Shown piece by piece: positions 22,901 to 31,400 of a stretch of DNA of 56,325 nucleotides. How positions within the stretch are numbered: position 1 is the stretch's first letter; every line of letters begins with the position of its first letter. The position numbers were made by a program, and so were the translations under genes. A model generated the notes under the pieces. That model did no database searches and was not told the DNA's origin. It saw only the letters and a list, made by a program, of their open reading frames with translations. This stretch comes from a virus: positions 1 through 56,325 of the IMG/VR virus record IMGVR_UViG_3300020187_000041; one strand, written 5' to 3'.

Positions 22901-23842
22901 TTATTTGTCCCAGCCGGTTGACTTTTCAGTTGCCAAAGGATTATGAACTCTCTTTGGATTATTATAAACACGTTTAAAGTAGCGTGATAGTTCTGGTGTA
23001 GGATCACACATCTCCATACCAAGATTTTCACATAGATAGTCTCCTAATGTTAATGTACGATCATACAGTAAATCTTCATTCTTTGATAACTCAGAATAAA
23101 CAGTATCATAAAAAAACGTTTTAAACCAATCATAATTACTGATACTCTCAATGATAAAATCTGAATTGAAATTTACATCATAGCATCCCATCCTAGCACC
23201 TAATACTGCCCATAGACCATTTTCAACATCAGATCCAATATTGCACCATGTCAGTAGTCTTTCATAATTTTTAGGCCATATTCTTCTATTAAACTCACTT
23301 GGCGGTACTCTAGTACCTTCATCAAGCGACATTTTTACTCCTTCACGATATCCACTGCGAAACGCTTGAAATGGCGAGCCACTATTAAATATCATTGAAT
23401 ATGTATTATTCATTTGCTTATAGTCTAGATCCCAACAAAAGTCAAGTTTCTTGGTTTCACTATCTGCGTTCTCATGTGTGCGCATATCTAATACTAATTG
23501 AACTGGCCAGCATTTAATTCCACCATTGCCATAGACCAATCCATTAGTAAGATTTTTAGCTCCCCACGATATTACGCTGTGACTCAAATCTGTGTTCTCA
23601 GGAAAAGATAATGTGATATCAAAAAACTTTTTATCTACAATATTATCACCATCTATCGTAATAAATCTATCAGTTTTACTAGCACGGGCACATGCCTTAT
23701 GTGCATTATCAAATCCTTTAACACCATCAATCCTCTGTGCCATTGGAAATTTACTTAGTAGGTCTACATAGTGTTCTTCTTTGTTCGGTTCATCGTAACT
23801 AAGATAGAATATACTTAAATCTTTTATAATAAGCTTTGTCAT
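22901..23842 (-). CDS. GT-A-like glycosyltransferase
   Basis: The 313-residue protein has IFYLSYDEPNKEEHYVDLL near the N-terminus, then FPMAQRIDGVKGFDNAHKAC (33-52) and RFITIDGDNIVD with DGDN at 64-67, the metal and nucleotide-sugar site of GT-A folds. GLVYGNGGIKCWP matches the GYGGVKLLP of the two-copy protein at 1962-3071. NTYSMIFNSGSPFQAFRSGYREG is also shared (ITMFNTDAFNTWKSAFRE there). The C-terminal 100 residues (WCNIGSDVENGLWAVLGARM on) are also conserved in kind. It overlaps the 206-residue gene by four bases (ATGA). Sugar donor and acceptor are unknown. The family is widespread in marine T4-like phages, by recollection. Confidence 0.65.
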   Translation of the reverse strand: MTKLIIKDLSIFYLSYDEPNKEEHYVDLLSKFPMAQRIDGVKGFDNAHKACARASKTDRFITIDGDNIVDKKFFDITLSFPENTDLSHSVISWGAKNLTNGLVYGNGGIKCWPVQLVLDMRTHENADSETKKLDFCWDLDYKQMNNTYSMIFNSGSPFQAFRSGYREGVKMSLDEGTRVPPSEFNRRIWPKNYERLLTWCNIGSDVENGLWAVLGARMGCYDVNFNSDFIIESISNYDWFKTFFYDTVYSELSKNEDLLYDRTLTLGDYLCENLGMEMCDPTPELSRYFKRVYNNPKRVHNPLATEKSTGWDK

Positions 23843-24459
23843 CTTTGTTCTCTTATATCCTCCATACTGTATGTAGTAAAAATGTAATCAGCATATATAC
23901 TTATTTTCTTATATTTATGTTCGTATTTAATTGTCTGTTTTTTACCCGTTAAAATTTTAGAGTAATCTAATTCAATTGTGTCAATTAATAATCCTGATTC
24001 ATTTTTCATTGTTATATAAAATTTATGTGATTTATTGTTTTTAATGATAATATCTTTATCATTATTTTGTTCAACAAAAAATTCTTCCAGGTTAGATGTT
24101 GCCAAGATATCGAATCCATCATCTGTCACATAAATTTTTAAATCTGGTGATGAATGATAATCTATATGGCGAATATTATTACTAGCGTTATTTTTTACAA
24201 TATACTTAGCTGAATCTCTTCTAACAATTACGTAATGCATCTCATCTTTTTTAAAAACCACATTGTACCCATTGATAACATAGGTACCATCAAGAAATCT
24301 CAACAAATCAGCAGCAGAAAAGTATGCGAAATTATTTTTATTATTTTTATCAACTCTATTTTCAAAGGAAAGAATTGTACCATCTGAATCAAAGTATACG
24401 ACTTTAAATGGGTTGTCAGAACTTAGAGTTTTTATACTACGGATCATATACATTCTCAT
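23839..24459 (-). CDS. Beta-rich protein of unknown function (206 residues)
   Basis: No family is recognised. The sequence alternates short strands and polar turns (FKVVYFDSDGTILSFENR, YVINGYNVVFKKDEMHYVIV, DLKIYVTDDGFDILATS, HKFYITMKNESGLLIDTIEL, ISIYADYIFTTYSM), which suggests an all-beta fold without catalytic signature. Lysine and asparagine are abundant. Three in-frame ATGs (24459, 24453, 24447) lie inside the end of the glycosyltransferase gene, so the exact start is uncertain; none has a clear ribosome-binding site and coupling is likely. It stands between two glycosyltransferase-like genes. Carbohydrate binding would fit but is a guess. Confidence 0.55.
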   Translation of the reverse strand: MRMYMIRSIKTLSSDNPFKVVYFDSDGTILSFENRVDKNNKNNFAYFSAADLLRFLDGTYVINGYNVVFKKDEMHYVIVRRDSAKYIVKNNASNNIRHIDYHSSPDLKIYVTDDGFDILATSNLEEFFVEQNNDKDIIIKNNKSHKFYITMKNESGLLIDTIELDYSKILTGKKQTIKYEHKYKKISIYADYIFTTYSMEDIREQR

Positions 24460-25294
24460 ATTGTTTAATCATATCATTTGTCAACCAATCTTTTTCAACA
24501 TAATGAAACGGCAATGTTTGAATGAAGTTATGTATATTAATTTCCAAATCATCAGATACATTGCTTGTTAATGTATCTTGCCAATCAGAGAAAATATTTT
24601 TTTCAGGAATGTTTTGAATATAACTTTTCATATGCACAAATGCAGGAAAAGGCAAACTAGATATAAATTTTTCTTTACCTAGTATTTTAGCAGCAAGTGC
24701 ATATGCTACATCCGCACTTACCCAATCTTGGCCTTTGCCTTTTAAGAACTCATTATAGTATAATTCCCAGTTGTTTATAATCCTTTCAACTAATCGAAAG
24801 AATTCATAAGAAACTTCAGACTTATTAAAGTATGTAAAATTGCTATATACATCAGGTAACTCACAGTCTGTAAATTTCTTTCTATAAAAATCAGAGATTA
24901 TTGGTTCATCTCTGAATGTTCTAGGGTTTGTACATAATAACACATCATACTTGCTATCACCTAGCATATCCCACCAATGGTCAATCGATTTTGTAAATAA
25001 TTGATCTGTATCTAATATTATTGTTTCATCAAATGGAGACATGTTAATATACTTCCATTTGTTCTCTATTTTCCATGTGCTATTAAGTGCATCGTCATTC
25101 CATGGAATATCTACAATGTAATCAAATACATCACAACACTTTTGTTCCAATCTGTCACTTGTTTTTTTATCAACACACAAGCAAATTGCATTTTCACGTT
25201 GCGTGGTCTTAATGCTCAGTGCAAGTGCGTATGCCATTCTTAGATAATCATGCTCATCTGTATTTTGGGCTATTACAATATATCCTCTACTCAT
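24437..25294 (-). CDS. Glycosyltransferase family 8-like protein
   Basis: The 285-residue protein starts GYIVIAQNTDEHDYLRMAYALALSIKTT, the donor-binding strand and helix of GT-A enzymes. ICLCVDKKTSDRL follows. MSPFDETIILDTDQLF carries the DxD at Asp95-Asp97. VLLCTNPRTFRDEP and YSNFTYFNKSEVSYEFFRLV fit acceptor-side elements. A late DWVSADVAYALAAKILG resembles the DQ-alpha motif region of family 8 (usually DQD or DE; here SAD). It overlaps the upstream paralogue by four bases (ATGA). The two are homologous along their length. It probably uses a nucleotide sugar in the cytoplasm; acceptor unknown. Confidence 0.65.
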   Translation of the reverse strand: MSRGYIVIAQNTDEHDYLRMAYALALSIKTTQRENAICLCVDKKTSDRLEQKCCDVFDYIVDIPWNDDALNSTWKIENKWKYINMSPFDETIILDTDQLFTKSIDHWWDMLGDSKYDVLLCTNPRTFRDEPIISDFYRKKFTDCELPDVYSNFTYFNKSEVSYEFFRLVERIINNWELYYNEFLKGKGQDWVSADVAYALAAKILGKEKFISSLPFPAFVHMKSYIQNIPEKNIFSDWQDTLTSNVSDDLEINIHNFIQTLPFHYVEKDWLTNDMIKQYENVYDP

Positions 25295-26154
25295 AATGTA
25301 ATTCCATTTTCAAAAAACGAATCCAAATGTTTTGTAATGCTTCGTTTATTCATAATGTGAAGATCGGATCGTTGCAATCTTACTATATTTCTGACTGTGC
25401 GATTTTTAGCAGTTATCATAACAATGTTATCAGGTCCATCGACTCTTAAAATTTGATCGGTATCAAAACTATTAACAAGTTTATTGAAGGGAAGATTTGG
25501 TACTATAGCATTTACTTCACCATTCAGAATATGCAATGCAATACTGAATGTATGATCATTTCTATATAATGCCACATCACATTTATAAAGATTATAATAA
25601 TACCTATAGTTATTCTTAATATGATTTACCAATTTGAATAGATTCGAAGAGAATTCACATTTTCTAAAGTATATTACAGTAGCCCAATACATATCTATGC
25701 TAATATCATTAAGTCTGGCAGTATTTGAAGTTTTTGTTTGTGATATATCGGTAAAATCTTTGGTAATCATAAAATCATTGCGACTACCCCATACGCCATC
25801 TAACTGGTTTGTCATAATAAAATAATCACAATCTATTACCAGTGTTTCATCATATGGAGATAGAGAGTAAACATCACCTCGACTTTTATTAATAAACGGT
25901 GCACCTTCTACGTTCTTAATAGTATCGCGGTATTTTCGCATGGTACTATCTGTACTTTTTGGTATAACAATAGTTCTATCAAAATAACAGTCAACCAATT
26001 TACGATTTTCATTTAATGATGATTCGTCTGTTATAAGACATATTTCATCAAAGCCAGAAAGATACTTTCTGGCATATCCAGCACTTGCACACGATATTTT
26101 TACATAATCAACATAATCGTTGTTCTGTGCAAAAATTATTATACCTTTTGTCAT
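25291..26154 (-). CDS. Glycosyltransferase family 8-like protein, paralogue
   Basis: The 287-residue product matches its downstream neighbour in order: GIIIFAQNNDYVDYVKISCA, ICLITDESSLNEN, then LSPYDETLVIDCDYFIMT with DxD at Asp108-Asp110, then WATVIYFRKCEFSSNLFKLV, then FSIALHILNGE. The loop between strand 4 and the DxD is longer than in the neighbour. The region after DxD has lost the DQ-like motif of its partner, so activity may differ. It abuts the 115-residue gene upstream (stop at 26155) and overlaps the downstream gene by four bases. It is the second gene of the large accessory operon. Tandem duplication is inferred. Confidence 0.6.
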   Translation of the reverse strand: MTKGIIIFAQNNDYVDYVKISCASAGYARKYLSGFDEICLITDESSLNENRKLVDCYFDRTIVIPKSTDSTMRKYRDTIKNVEGAPFINKSRGDVYSLSPYDETLVIDCDYFIMTNQLDGVWGSRNDFMITKDFTDISQTKTSNTARLNDISIDMYWATVIYFRKCEFSSNLFKLVNHIKNNYRYYYNLYKCDVALYRNDHTFSIALHILNGEVNAIVPNLPFNKLVNSFDTDQILRVDGPDNIVMITAKNRTVRNIVRLQRSDLHIMNKRSITKHLDSFFENGITL

Positions 26155-26502
26155 TTATAAATCTAATGCAATTTCAATTTTTGTGGAACTTCTAAGTTGT
26201 TCATATTCTTGATAGTAAAAGTTAAGGGAAGAAAAATATCGTTCTGATACTAGTTCTAAGAATTCATTTACATCAGCAATATTAATAGGTAAATTATTTT
26301 TGTCCAATATATTTACATTCATTTTATCAGACTGAACTAAATAATTTAAAAATCCTATTAATTCTTGGGTCACAACAAATGTGCCACCATTTTGATAAAC
26401 ATGTAATTCGTTCATTACTTTATCTTGCATAACTTTTCTATTTAAATTAAAATTACGCATTGTATTTTTGTACGACAAAATATTTTCTAAATTTTCTTCC
26501 AC
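26155..26502 (-). CDS. First gene of the accessory operon, unknown function (115 residues)
   Basis: The start is GTG at 26502, with GGAG six bases upstream, and a sigma-70 promoter lies about 35 bases further up. The product begins MEENLENILSYKNTMRNFNL, has a conserved-looking strand pair (LHVYQNGGTFVVTQELIGFL) and a C-terminal helix (ADVNEFLELVSERYFSSLNF). No family is recognised. It is acidic, mostly helical and without cysteines or membrane segments. As the leader gene of the glycosyltransferase/radical SAM operon it may be a regulator or small scaffold. Nothing in the sequence decides between these. Confidence 0.6.
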   Translation of the reverse strand: MEENLENILSYKNTMRNFNLNRKVMQDKVMNELHVYQNGGTFVVTQELIGFLNYLVQSDKMNVNILDKNNLPINIADVNEFLELVSERYFSSLNFYYQEYEQLRSSTKIEIALDL

Positions 26503-26527
26503 TAGTTACTCCACGACTAAGACTTAC

Positions 26528-26544
26528 AGTAATATACTATTACT
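26528..26544. promoter_or_regulatory. Operator-like inverted repeat at the accessory promoter
   Basis: AGTAATA and TATTACT form exact seven-base arms around a three-base centre. The repeat overlaps the -10 box and the likely start site of the leftward promoter at 26542-26570. A protein bound there would block transcription. A second short palindrome, TTAGTATTACTAA, lies at 26583-26595. Confidence 0.4.
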
Positions 26545-26570
26545 ATACTATAAATTTTTTAAAATGTCAA
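26542..26570 (-). promoter_or_regulatory. Sigma-70 promoter for the accessory operon
   Basis: On the minus strand TTGACA (26570-26565), a 17-base spacer and TATAGT (26547-26542) form a strong promoter. It lies between the stop of a virion gene (26596) and the GTG at 26502. No late box is seen here. The 16-gene operon behind it is therefore probably read by host polymerase, unlike the virion genes next to it. Confidence 0.75.
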
Positions 26571-26595
26571 GAAGTTTTTATTTTAGTATTACTAA

Positions 26596-27666
26596 TTATG
26601 ACATAATTATTCCAACAAAGTCAGTTATTATACTATACACTGGCATCTCCGACACCACACCTAAATTTGATGTATCTGCATCATCCGCACGTTGTTGAGA
26701 AATATAAACCGATAAATTGCCTTCAACCCAATCACCATACGTTACTTGGTCGGGATAATAACCACCATAACCACCATAGCCACTATATCCTAGATAACCA
26801 TCTGGATCTCTGTCTGGATCATTTCTCAATAATACATAAAATTCCATACTACCTATTTCTACTGTAGAGAATCTTGCCCAAACTTCAATTTGATGTTCAG
26901 TGACATCATCTAGAGGACTTGGATCGTTTAGCATTACAGTAACTTTTTTATGAAACACTTTTTTGTATGTCGTAGTCATTTCATTAAATCCTACGCCGGG
27001 TACACCTACATTATTTGAAGATTTTGTTGCAATGTGACTAAAGATAATATTACCCACATCGTCCAGTAAAGATGCCCATGATGAACTTGGTATATAGCCA
27101 GTTGGGTAATCACTTAGTTCTGTTTGTATTCTTATTTCACCACCTGCATTGAAATATTGACGCCTTGCGTCTTCACTTTTAAATTTTGCACGGAATTCAA
27201 ATTTCTGTTCATCTAATCTAACTTTCCATGTTTCGTCTGGAGTTGCTTCGAGATTTTGATTTGGATTCAAATAGGTATGCATTGCACTAAGAACGTTTTG
27301 TTGTGTTGACATTTTTAACAATGTATAATTTAATTTATTCTGTCTAATATTAATAATATCGTCTTTGATAGTATCAATAGTATGAATTACAGTGTCTAAT
27401 TTAGTAAAATCACCATTATATATATTTGCACTAGTTGTTAATTCGGTGCCCTGATGTGCCGCTGCAAATCGTATTGAATAAAATAATTCCATCCAATTTC
27501 TCTTACTTAACTGTTGGCCACGATTAACATGATTAACGAATAACTGAGTTTGCCCATAACCAGAATCGCCTGCCCCTGTACCAACTATTTCATTGATATC
27601 ATTTGCCAATAAGTTAAAATCATCTGACGTAAACTGACTTGTTAGAGGGTAACTTTGTGGTGACAT
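26596..27666 (-). CDS. Virion structural protein (tail/neck type)
   Basis: The 356-residue protein starts SYPLTSQFTSDDFNLLANDI and has a GTGAGDSGYGQTQ loop at about 29-41, a pattern that I associate with structural proteins next to the baseplate genes of cyanophages (recollection). The middle is helical (LDTVIHTIDTIKDDIINIRQ). The C-terminal half is beta-rich, with a WKVRLDEQKFEFRAKFKS start and VFHKKVTVMLNDPSP. A Gly/Tyr-rich loop (GYLGYSGYGGYGGYYPD) interrupts it near residues 293-309. AAGGAG precedes the ATG. It is the last gene of the leftward virion block and shares the late transcript from 28387-28394. Exact position in the particle unknown. Confidence 0.6.
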   Translation of the reverse strand: MSPQSYPLTSQFTSDDFNLLANDINEIVGTGAGDSGYGQTQLFVNHVNRGQQLSKRNWMELFYSIRFAAAHQGTELTTSANIYNGDFTKLDTVIHTIDTIKDDIINIRQNKLNYTLLKMSTQQNVLSAMHTYLNPNQNLEATPDETWKVRLDEQKFEFRAKFKSEDARRQYFNAGGEIRIQTELSDYPTGYIPSSSWASLLDDVGNIIFSHIATKSSNNVGVPGVGFNEMTTTYKKVFHKKVTVMLNDPSPLDDVTEHQIEVWARFSTVEIGSMEFYVLLRNDPDRDPDGYLGYSGYGGYGGYYPDQVTYGDWVEGNLSVYISQQRADDADTSNLGVVSEMPVYSIITDFVGIIMS

Positions 27667-27679
27667 TCGTTACTCCTTC

Positions 27680-28354
27680 TTAATTTACTTGTATTGTTAT
27701 TGTGTAATCGATTATAATTGTTCTATTTGCTGATAGTAATACAGGATGAAAAGTAACATGTGTTAACATCATCGTCTTCGATTCATCCATTGCGCCATCA
27801 CTAGTCACTCCTGCCATTAGTCCAATTTCATCAATTGTAAATGCATTTACACTATTCGTATCTGGTGAACTGTCTGTTTCTGGTAAACGTAGACCAGGAT
27901 CAATTATTTTAACTGATTCTTCATATGCATTGTGGTCCACTTCAACTGAACATACAATTTTTGCAGTATTTTCTGGAACAGACTCGTTTGTATCCATCAT
28001 TTCACCAGCATAGTAAACTGTATTAGTAGTTAACTGTTCATATGTCTTTGCATATAAAGTTGAGTTACTTGAAGGTATTGGTAACTGGTCATAATTTCCA
28101 AAAACCCTGGGTGCTCTATATTCTAATGTAGTAGTAGATTTAGAACCGCCATTTCCGAAAGCCATCCAATTAACTATTGGTGATCCACCGTTTGAGTTTA
28201 TACTTGTTGGTTTGCCTGCTAATGCACTCGCAAGAGCATATGCCATATTACCAGGATGTATTGCATTCTTTTTTTCTAAAAGTACTTTGCCTGTGTCTTT
28301 GTCATATATTTTTACTGTGCCAATAATTTGTGACATGATATTATCATTGAACAT
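27680..28354 (-). CDS. Virion structural protein, tail-fibre-associated type
   Basis: The 224-residue product carries SQIIGTVKIYDKDTGKVLLE then KNAIHPGNMAYALASALAG, an N-terminal strand-helix pair seen in small phage tail proteins. NWMAFGNGGSKSTTT is a glycine loop. The C-terminal FTIDEIGLMAGVTSDGAMDE then LLSANRTIIIDYTITIQV resembles the ending of appendage proteins that pack on the baseplate; this is family-level recollection. GAGAG precedes the ATG at 28354; an ATG six codons later is the alternative start. It is the first gene after the late box at 28387-28394. No enzyme motif. Virion location inferred from context. Confidence 0.6.
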   Translation of the reverse strand: MFNDNIMSQIIGTVKIYDKDTGKVLLEKKNAIHPGNMAYALASALAGKPTSINSNGGSPIVNWMAFGNGGSKSTTTLEYRAPRVFGNYDQLPIPSSNSTLYAKTYEQLTTNTVYYAGEMMDTNESVPENTAKIVCSVEVDHNAYEESVKIIDPGLRLPETDSSPDTNSVNAFTIDEIGLMAGVTSDGAMDESKTMMLTHVTFHPVLLSANRTIIIDYTITIQVN

Positions 28355-28386
28355 TTATTTCTCTCTTTTTATACCAGAACTTATTC

Positions 28387-28394
28387 TATTTATC
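28387..28394 (-). promoter_or_regulatory. T4-type late promoter for two virion genes
   Basis: GATAAATA on the minus strand matches the late box, 33 bases upstream of the 28354 ATG, in the only gap (56 bases) between the giant gene and its downstream neighbour. No hairpin follows it. Confidence 0.6.
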
Positions 28395-28410
28395 ATTTTT
28401 TTAAAACCTA

Positions 28411-31400
28411 CTATATTAGTTGTCTTTCTAGTTGTTCTGCAAGAAATGCAATTTTTTCTATAGCAGACATGATGTAAATAGTATCTCCAGGTTCTATATT
28501 AACTGCTAGCCCAGTGAATAATGATCGCTCATTAATATGTATTGTGGCATCATTTTTTTCACTATAGTGCATAAATTCTAACTTACCAGATGAATTTTCA
28601 ACTGCAATTAAAATTACACTGTTTGCAACCGCAGTCTTAAATTTACTTGCATCGGTTACTGTTATTTGTCTATACCCATTTTCCAACGATACAGATGCAA
28701 CCGTATCAGAGTCTATAGTATGCATTAAATGTCCACTACCAAATGTATCATACACTACAAACGTCTTCTTGTCAAGTGTTGAATTGCCTATACCATCTGT
28801 AATATCTGATGAATATTCATCAATTCGTAAAACAGTTGATTCTAATATTTGTGAATCTACCAGTCCAGTGTCAATGCCACCTTTATCTGCGGTAACGGAG
28901 TATGGATTTCTTAATATTTTGCCAGTATCATATTTGCCATCTTTTATATCCAGGAACTCATCGTCTGGTGCTATACCACCATCATACGTAGTATAATCAT
29001 ATCTGCTATAATCACCGCCCAGGTCTATTGTTAATTTCATATGATGTAGTGTATCTACATTGGCAAGAATATCTTCACTTAATGGATAGATTCTACGAGC
29101 ATGACGTAACTTAGTATGATACGGCTTTGCTTCCATAATATATTCAATAGTATCAGTATATGTATCATTTTGATAAATTGCATATTGTCGTAATGGTTTA
29201 TTTAATAGTGTCAAATCAATATAACTCGTTTTAAACAGCCATTCCGGATGTTCATTTTCAGTATACAAATAATTTAACATATCAAAGAATACATCTTTAA
29301 TAAACGATGTTTTCCCATAATAATATATCATGTCAATAAACTCATGTAACTGGGTACTGATAACATTGGTATAATACTTGGATTCGCCACCATTGCCTGT
29401 CTGCCCTGGTATAAGTATATCGTCAAAATTCAAATTCATTGATCCATCTTTTTTATTGACCAATGTAATTTGATCTAGATTGCCATAAGGAAAATAAAAT
29501 TCTTCATAGTCTGGATTTTTTATTTTAAACGATCTTATACCACTATTAGCCATACTACGCATATCAATATTTCTCGTATTTCCTAGATATTGATAACTTG
29601 TAATCGTTTCATAGTCTGAGTCTATATACCAATTGGTACTGTTGAAGATATAGTGATCTAACTTGATATAATCTTCATAAAATGGAAATTCCGAACTTAG
29701 TAGTTTATTATTAAAGAATGTATTAATTATTACTTTAAAATTTTCACGTGCATATTCTACATTCTCAAACAAATTATCTGAGATGTTTTCTAATTCATAT
29801 ACACGAACAACATCATTCTTGATTACATCCCTATTGTTATTAATGATTAATTCATCACCGTCAATAGTAAAATCAGTAATTTCTAAAAATTCATTATTGA
29901 CAGATACGGATATATCTTCTATATCTAAATCTAATAGAAACTCATCCTTTACTATAGCGCCATTAACATTGATATTGTTTTCATTGACTCTTACCTGAAA
30001 TTTATTTGATATTTTGGAGTTTGCAATACTATTTTTAAGTCTCTCTAGATAATCTGCCATAATCGGCTTATCTGATTCGCGGGAAATCATTTCCCAATCA
30101 GTATGTTTATCTTGTCTATCTACGGTATCTTGATATTCAGTCGTAACTGTAATTGTTTTGTTTGAACGTGCCACTTTATTATTTAAAACAATAGTATTAC
30201 TATTAATTGGTATAAATTTATTTTTAATAGAACCAGTTTCAATAATCATTCTTATTTCATCAGTGCTATACTCTTTGTTATAACGTGGCAAAGTTCCTAT
30301 ACTTGTCCAATAGAAATAAGTTGTGACTTCTTTGTTTTTAGCATCATTCCACTCTTTTTTGGTATTAAACCATGTAATACCAGCAGGCAATATTTCATTT
30401 TTTACCCACTGTTTAATTTCAACTACTGAGCCATCAACAATTTTACCCCAAAATCTTTTTGTGTAATCTGGAATAATATTGCCATTCGCATCACCGTAGT
30501 CATTATAACGATAATATCTAGTGCTATTTGTATCCCACCAAATTTCTCCTAGATGTTCATCAAGCCATAATCCACTACTCAGAAATTCATCATATTTTGA
30601 TGGATCGTTCCAACTAATATAGTCTATATCTTTCATTATAGAACCCGGCAATTTTAAATTTAAAGGATCATATAAATTATGAATTTTAAATTCAGTATCA
30701 TCTTCTTTTATTATAACTCTATCAATTAAATCTACATCAACTTCTTTTGCTTTTCTATTTAAGACTTGAAGACTGCCAACTGTATTTCTTAGAATTACTG
30801 CCCAGCCATCATCTCCTGTGTAGTTATCTACCCACAATCTACTAGTGTCATTAAGACCCAAATCTCTATAAAATTCATCAAATGATTCTCCGTTATATCC
30901 TGGAGTATATCTAACAGATTTCCATCTCATCACTTTAAAGTTTATATTACTAACATTACTATACTCAGTATATAGTCCAATCTTATCTAATAATAATTGA
31001 CTTGTTCCTTCAAATGACAAACTAATTTGATCGATAACATTAATAACAATTCTACCATCCGATGTAATAAGAGCCGATACTGAATCTGATTGTTCGTTTA
31101 TCTGAGATATGAATTGTATAGCAGATTGACTTAATACAATGTTAGATATATATTCACCAGAAACAATGCCAACAGCAGTGAGTGGTGTTCCAAGTACATT
31201 TGAAATGTTAATCTTATATTCATTGCCAGATATTAATAATCTATCATCTACGTTACTCGCAGAAAATGTAACCGTTGTCAATGAAGAATTTATATCTGAA
31301 ATAATATTTTCTAAAGAGTTTACAGTAATAGATGTAGAATTAAATCCAAGTCTAGCCATTGCACCATCGGTAACTTCTGATAATTGCAATGATATTCCAC

